Assembly: GCA_002914845.1 (NCBI GenBank)
Contig: JXTC01000021.1
Span: 1,170,563 to 1,234,562 of the forward strand
From: Trema orientale
Lineage: Eukaryota; Streptophyta; Magnoliopsida; Rosales; Cannabaceae
Length of the DNA stretch: 64,000 nt
Reading direction: 5' to 3'
In this document: in pieces, positions 58,415-64,000 of the stretch
Layout: each line of letters opens with the position of its first letter
Numbering within the stretch: position 1 is the stretch's first letter
Program-made: the position numbers and the translations under genes
The notes under the pieces: model-generated
What the model was told of the DNA's origin: nothing
Seen by the model: only the letters and a program-made list of their open reading frames with translations
Databases searched by the model: none

Positions 58415-59895
58415 ATGGCAAACACCAAGAATACTACCAAAAATGCTGGAGTTAGCCAAAACCAACCCCAAAGCACTGCTGCCGTACAGGTCGATCCCGC
58501 TCAAGATCAACCTGCCGCGGCCGTACCAGAGAACATTATCCAAAGACAAGATTGCATGGAGGATGCACTGGCGAACCTTCAGCAAATCACCAATCAGATT
58601 AATGATTCTCTACGGCGACTTGCTGAAGGGCAGATAGTGACTCCACCGCAGCACGAACGTCCCAGAGATCGTCCTGCTCGACGACCTGAGAGAGGAATTC
58701 AGATCCTAGAGACAGGGAACTGCGATCAGCCCAGAATCCAACACGAGCATTATGCAGATCGCACCTCCAAGGGAAAAGGCAAGGTCGCAGACTTACCGTA
58801 GGAATCTGGTACCAGGAGTTCGAGCACAGATCGTAATCGTGAACAACCTTCTCTGAAGGCTACCTTCAATTGTGATCGTCTGAGGAACGAGCAAAATCGT
58901 CAATCGAGAAGTGTCTTCGAAAAAATTAGCAGGGAGCCAAGCCAAAATCCTGCAGATCTAAGACAACATCTAGAACAGCGACGCAGTCATGAGCGATCCA
59001 TATCGCATCATAACGACCAAAGTCGATCCCGTCGCACTATTTTAGTGGAAGCTTCACAAAGGTCACAACAGACCCTGCCTGATCAATCTGCCTTACGTCG
59101 TGATAATAACAACCAAAGGCCACCCTTGCCACCAATAAAAGATGCTGCTTTTCCTCCAAACATCGATGTTCATAATTTGATGATTGCATTAGATGCACTT
59201 ACTGGCTGGGACGATGAGCTCGTTTATGGATATCTTCAATCGCCATTCAACGAGGAAGTTTGAGCTGCTGTATTACCACTGGATTCAAACTTCCCACCAT
59301 AAACACTTTTTATGGGAAAACTGATCCACAGGACCATATGGACCACTTCAGTGATCTGATAGAGCTTCATCGAGTCGATGACCTTGCACATTGCAAGTGC
59401 TTTGCTGTAACTCTCACAGGTGCAGCGAAGAAATAGTTCCGAAGACTTTAGCCTGGTTCGATCTCGTCCTGGCAGCAACTTGAAACCGCATTCTTGAGAC
59501 AATTCCAGGCTACAAAGAACTTTACTGTTCCATTAATCAGTCTGTCTACTATTCGATAAGGTCTAGAGGAGACTCCGCGATCTTACCTTAATCGTTTTAG
59601 TTCAGAGTTGGCAAAGGTCAACAACCTACCTGAAGGAGGAGTCCTGACTTTGATGATGGCCGGAGTGCGACCAGAAACTAAACTGTGGGAGGAGTTGTTA
59701 GAACGAGAATGCAGGAGTCTTGAAGACTTCTATGGGCGAGTTGGTCGACATCGAAAGGTAGAATCTTCACGCGAGAATCTCCATAAGACGAAGAAGGAAG
59801 GAGCAAAAGATGCGGCCAGAGATGTGACCATGACCAGCAGTTATAATAATAAGAAGTCGAAAAAGAGGAAGGACAAGCAGCTAATTGAGAAGTAA
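58415..59895 (+). pseudogene. gypsy gag, broken
   Basis: Start ATG at 58415 (MANTKNTTKNAG). One frame runs to 59263 except for TAG at 58799-58801. After TGA at 59261-59263 a one-base shift near 59278 restores the capsid (retrotransposon gag) domain: YGKTDPQDHMDHF, LTGAAKK then TAG in place of Trp, FRRL, and stops in SSWQQLETAFLRQF...TIR-stop-GLEE. The readable end 59608-59895 is LAKVNNLPEGG... to KKRKDKQLIEK. The zinc-knuckle region expected after RRPEKIK (near 60020) is not seen. Confidence 0.85.
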
Positions 59896-61530
59896 CCCGA
59901 GCCAAAGAAGGAGATTCCAAGAGCTCTTTTGCGATTTAATAATTATACCAAGCTGAATGCACCCATCAATCGCATTTATGTGGTCACTAACCAGTATGAG
60001 CGATTTCGGAGGCCGGAGAAAATAAAGTGAGACAACCAATATGATGTACGAATTTATTATAACAATTCTCTGAAGCTCGCTACACGAGAAAAATACCTTG
60101 ATGGTCCAGCAGTAAAGGGAAATGTCAGGCGAAACATCAATCGAAGACCTCGACCCTCGAGAGATAGATGGAGAGGTCAAAACTGGACTCATCGAAGACT
60201 TGGAGGACTTGTCAATTAATGAGTCTTCGAAGGTGTTTAAAATCAAAGTGAAGCTTCAAGAACCCATGTGAGCTGAACTAATCACATTCCTAAAGGCAAA
60301 TTTAGATGTCTTCGTATGGCAACATTCGGACATAGTGGGGATTGATCCGAATGTTATTGGCCACCGCCTCAATATCACCGTCTCAATATCGAAGAAGCCC
60401 GTACGGCAGAACGAAGAGCGGTGGATCCAGAACACTACGTCATATTGAAGGGAGAGGTTGAGAAGCTACTCGAAATTGGATTCATCAGTGAATCTTTTTA
60501 CCCGAATTGGCTTGCAAATCTGGTTTTGGTGAAGAAACCCAATGAAAATTGGAGAACCTGTATCGATTTCATCGATCTTAACGAAGCATGTCCGAAGGAC
60601 AGTTTTCCACTTCCAAGAATCGACCAGCTCGTAGACATGACGTCCGGACATGAATTGCTGAGTTTTATGGACGTGTATTCTGAATACAATTAAATTCCTA
60701 TGTATGAGCTAGATGAGGAACACACCCCATTCATCACTGATCGAGGATTATATTGTTACAAGTTGGTGAAGTCAAAGAAAGCTGAAGATCACATCAACGA
60801 CCTTGATGAGATGTTTAAAAATTCTTTGAAAGTATCAGATGAAGTGGAATCCCTAGAAGTGTGCATTTAGTGCAGGATCTGGGAAGTTTTTGGGATTCAT
60901 GGTCAATCAGCGAAGTATTGAAGCTAATCCTCAAAAGATCCAAGCATTGATTGACATACAGTCACCTCATAAACCGAAAGATGTGCAGAGCCTTGCGGGA
61001 AGAATGGCTGCACTGAGTCAATTTGTATCAAGATCAACCGAAAAATGCCAACTATTCTTTGAGGTGCTGAAGGAATCGAAGAAGTTTGAGTGGACCGAGA
61101 AGTGCGAGCAGGCGTTCCAAGATTTGAAGAAATACTTGGGTTCTCCTCCACTCTTGTTGAAGCCAAAACCGGGGGAAAAGTTGTACTTGTACCTCGCCGT
61201 TTCCAAGTATGCGACAAGCGCTGCATTAATTCAAGAAGAAGAAAATATACAGCGACCTGTATATTATGTAAGCAAAAGATTACTCGATGCTGAAATGAGA
61301 TATCCGGAGATGGAAAAATTGGCACTAACGCTTGTCATCACATCTAGGAAGTTTCGACCATATTTTCATACACACTTCATTGAGATTTTCACAAACTTTC
61401 CATTGAAACAGGTTTTGCAAAAGTCTGAAGTGTCAAGACAATTTCTCAAGTGGACGGTTGAGCTGAGTCAATTCGACATCAATTTTTGACCTTACACTGC
61501 GATTAAAGGTCAAGCTCTTGCAGATTAAAG
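59896..61530 (+). pseudogene. gypsy pol remnant: RT and RNase H with internal deletions
   Basis: A pre-RT segment (DVFVWQHSDIVGIDP, KKPVRQ) leads, after a frameshift near 60405, into RT at 60421: LVLVKKPNENWRTC, DLNEACPKDSFPLPRIDQLV, HELLSFMDVYSEYN, then a TAA. At about 60760 the text jumps from GLYCYK to LVKSKKAEDHI, so the stretch that should contain the catalytic YVDD is absent. After another break RNase H follows (FLGFMVNQRSIEANPQKI; ALSQFVSRSTEKC; PVYYVSKRLLDAEMRYPEME) to TGA at about 61487. It ends at KGQALAD near 61525; no integrase follows. Confidence 0.88.
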
Positions 61531-61555
61531 ATTAAATGAATGCAACTATGCAACC

Positions 61556-61885
61556 TCAACGAGATTTTTTTAAGATCTCCATTCGGTCATTAAGCTCTCC
61601 ATTACACGAGCTCTCAATTATGTTCGAGCATCTTCATGTTCGAGCTCCTCATTATCTTCGACCCCAATAAGTTCTTCATTTGGTTCTTCAACCTTCAAGA
61701 TCTCCACTGGGTCATTGAGCTCTCGATTACACGAGCTCTCCACCATGTTTGAGTTCCTCATTATTTTCAACCTCAACAAGATCGTGACTCGGTTCTCGAC
61801 AAGATCTCTACTTGATCATTGAGCTCTCTATATTCGAGCTCCATCATATTCGAGCTCCCTAAGTACGAGCTCTTCAGTAATTCTT
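61556..61885. repeat. Tandem repeats with GAGCTC in the gypsy 3' region
   Basis: About three diverged units of 110-125 bp containing aagatctcca, ggtcatt.agctctc, attacacgagctctc and tcgagctcc. They lie where integrase would be in an intact relative and continue to the non-coding 3' part. Variable 3' tandem repeats are known from plant Tat-type gypsy elements. Confidence 0.75.
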
Positions 61886-63535
61886 CTCAAGCCTCTTTAT
61901 CTCGTATCGACTATTATGCGACTACTAGCTCGTGGGGTATCTTCATATATTTCGATGACTCCATCAATTAGAGTTTATGCATTTTCTTGATACAAATTTT
62001 CATTCTTATGCGTCGTCTACTTACAGTTTTGTGGCAGTTATTGCAACATCATAAAACTGGGAGTATTATTCGTCATTCGAAGTGATCAGTAGAGGCATTG
62101 TTCCTTTAATTTATCATCTTGATGCATCTTATTCAATTGGTTCGTCTATTATAGTTTTATGGCAGTCTCCGAACACCGTAAAACTCGGGAGGCAGTGGGA
62201 TCAGATCGTCATCTCCTACTCGCTTCCTAAGGAACTATGCAAAACTTTCATTTAGAGGGGTCAGAATTTTAGATAGCCGAATGTCTAAAATTTCTTAAAA
62301 TCTTAGGATTTTCTCCTCGCTTCATGCCGTAGCATGTCGTATTACGCAATTTTCCTCTTCGAACAGCAAAGTAACTAAGCAAAACGTTCATTGTTCGATG
62401 TGATATATTGCTATAAACTCTATTTTGACATGGAACTTTTGAAAAACAAATATTGAGTTTGCATCATTCACGCGCGTTATTTTTCATAAGTAACCTAACC
62501 CATCCTACTACTTAAACCCCGGTTTAAGTTATTCGATTCGAATCGCAATAGCATACCGATCAGTCACTTAGTGATTGACTACTTGGTTAAATTATGTATT
62601 TGTGTTAATATGCGAGGTGGTCTAATGATTCCTATTATTCAATTGAATAATGACCAATGGTTCTACCCCAAGGGTTAGCTCGATTCTTATTTTATGGAGC
62701 AAAGCATCTAAAAGAAAGTACGAGCTCAACTAAAAAGCACGTGACCCAAGGGTCAGGTATTATTTACATCTTTGTTTATTTTTATTTTTATTTTTTTTTG
62801 AATTTTCTAACATTTTGCAGGAAAATTCGAAATATGACACCTTTTAAAACTCCTAAGAAGCATAAAAGGAGTTCCTGTCATTCACTAATTTAACTACTAC
62901 GAGCTGCTCTTCAACGACGTAGGTGTCATCAACTACGTCTTCAGGGAAGCATACCTTATTTTATTTCTTGGCGACTTCATTAACCGCCTTCAGAATTTCA
63001 TCATAAAAACATCATGTCTAGATCGAGGCTTTCAAAATAAGAAGCATACTTCTTCAATGTGAGCATTATCTCAAATTTATGGTTAAGAAAAGATCTTCTT
63101 TAAAAGACTTCACAGCCTCTTCAATGCTCTACTAATAAACAGTCGCATCAATAATGACATGGTTCTTAAGGATTTTCCTACTTCTCCATAAGTTTCTATG
63201 GAAGATCAATGAGATCGCTTTTCAGTCGCATACTTCACTTTTACTCTTGCTATTGGAGAAGCAATGTTTTTCAGTGTACTAAGAGTTTGATCCTTATTAA
63301 ACTCACAAAAGGTTAATCCATTTATGTATGAGAGAGAGATTCAACAAGGGTATGGTCACACTATTTGATTGCTGCTTTACATCTACCAAGTCCATCATCG
63401 ACATCAACAAAGAAGAAATGAGAGAATTTACAATAAGTTCAGTTGAAGATTTGAGCGAGGACTACTGATCATAATGGCATACGGTCAACTATTTTATCGA
63501 AGAAAGCTTTGAACACGTCAAGGATGCATAAAAAG
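61886..63535 (+). other. Non-coding 3' region of the gypsy element
   Basis: No protein domain recognised. A diverged direct pair (acagttttgtggcag...aaaactgggag at about 62022 and atagttttatggcag...aaaactcgggag at about 62153) is present. A T-rich tract ending ttttgcagg at about 62820 looks like a splice acceptor but has no supported exon. Confidence 0.5.
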
Positions 63536-63544
63536 CTGGGGGGC
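63533..63544 (+). promoter_or_regulatory. Polypurine tract of the gypsy element
   Basis: aaaagctggggggc just upstream of the 3' LTR start (tattgtgtgattt). Confidence 0.7.
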
Positions 63545-63547
63545 TAT

Positions 63548-64000
63548 TATTGTGTGATTTTTTACTACCACAAATAGTTGACCTACCTAATCCCAAAAAA
63601 GGCAACTAATTAATTGAAGAGGAGATAATTACCCATTATTATGTAGTCACCCAATCTCAATATTATATTGTATTTTATTATGTAGTTTCCTATTCACAAA
63701 ATTAGGAAACCTGAAGCCACCCTCACCTATATAAAGGGGGCTCAGTCTCATAATTTAGACACATAATATCTAACAGTCATCTGACAATTACTTCACTATA
63801 TACTTTCTCTGTAATTTTCTCTCTAATTCTCTCTTTGCTCTCACCTTGAGGCTTAGAGAAACTCTTGTAATTCTCCAGAAAATAGTGAAGAACAGTGAAC
63901 GTAGGCTCATCTTTTTTGGGGCTGAACCACTATAAAATTCTTGTCTCCTTATTTGCTTTAATTTATCAACCCTTTTCACACACAAGCCACATCTCACAAT
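63548..64000 (+). repeat. 3' LTR of the gypsy element, cut by window end
   Basis: Matches 57865 to about 58318 of the 5' LTR; about 35 bp remain outside the window. The terminal tg is ta here, and most differences from the 5' LTR are transitions. Confidence 0.9.

Larger units (their letters stand above)
57865..64000 (+). mobile_element. Ty3/gypsy (Tat-like) retrotransposon, deleted; runs off the window
   Basis: 5' LTR, primer-binding site, broken gag, partial reverse transcriptase and RNase H, tandem repeats, polypurine tract, and most of the 3' LTR. The order RT then RNase H with the gag capsid motif GKTDPQDH fits Ty3/gypsy of the Tat type. Protease, the RT catalytic YVDD region and all of integrase are deleted. 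The LTRs differ by scattered transitions (roughly 96% identical by eye). The right end and target duplication lie beyond base 64000. Confidence 0.88.

Noticed and set aside
62750..62900. Intron/exon near ttttgcagg in the gypsy 3' region
   Set aside because: A T-rich tract followed by AG is expected by chance here, and no coding exon or donor could be matched.

Overview
This is eukaryotic, almost certainly eudicot plant, nuclear DNA. It is AT-rich and mostly intergenic. It carries plant-type Ty1/copia and Ty3/gypsy LTR retrotransposons, hAT and Mutator-like DNA elements, many MITEs, and a spliced plant MATE transporter gene with GT-AG introns. I found no operons, bacterial genes, tRNA or rRNA genes, or CRISPR arrays. 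The species cannot be fixed from this window alone. There is one N gap (9861-9971), and single Ns at 44993 and 51809.

Layout. 0-9.6 kb: degenerate tandem repeats, a tandem segmental duplication carrying different MITEs in its two units, a GC-rich hairpin MITE with a 9-bp target duplication, and two adjacent foldback elements. 9.69-15.11 kb: a full-length but dead copia element with both LTRs, PBS, PPT and all coding domains. 15.66-21.14 kb: a hAT element whose interior is a 4.6-kb imperfect palindrome of two dead transposase halves. 22.5-26.0 kb: a large element dominated by a GTTAC/GTAAC palindromic minisatellite and related to two small Mutator-like MITEs at 4.0-4.9 kb. 26-31.5 kb: repeats and a hAT-like non-autonomous element. 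31.53-39.88 kb: a non-coding LTR retrotransposon derivative on the minus strand with 1.9-2.5 kb LTRs. 40.40-41.09 kb: a hAT MITE with a perfect 8-bp target duplication. 41.49-43.71 kb: a probable solo LTR flanked by an unusually long direct repeat.

The only real host gene is at 44.67-51.47 kb: a MATE/DETOXIFICATION-type efflux transporter in eight exons. Its exon 1 is cut at a single N, and the bases after the N are the reversed 5' end (first 19 codons plus leader) of a HUA2-like PWWP gene. This is either a gene-fragment insertion or, more likely, an assembly join error. 51.8-54.1 kb and two other sites hold a MITE family sitting in (TA)n microsatellites. 55.2-57.8 kb holds a minus-strand copia remnant, a poly(A) retroposon with a target duplication, and nested foldback elements. 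From 57.87 kb to the window end is a Ty3/gypsy (Tat-like) element. Its LTRs are well preserved, but protease, the reverse transcriptase YVDD motif and integrase are gone.

The genes do not form a pathway. The window is one transporter gene in a repeat-dense neighbourhood with many nested insertions, which allow relative dating.
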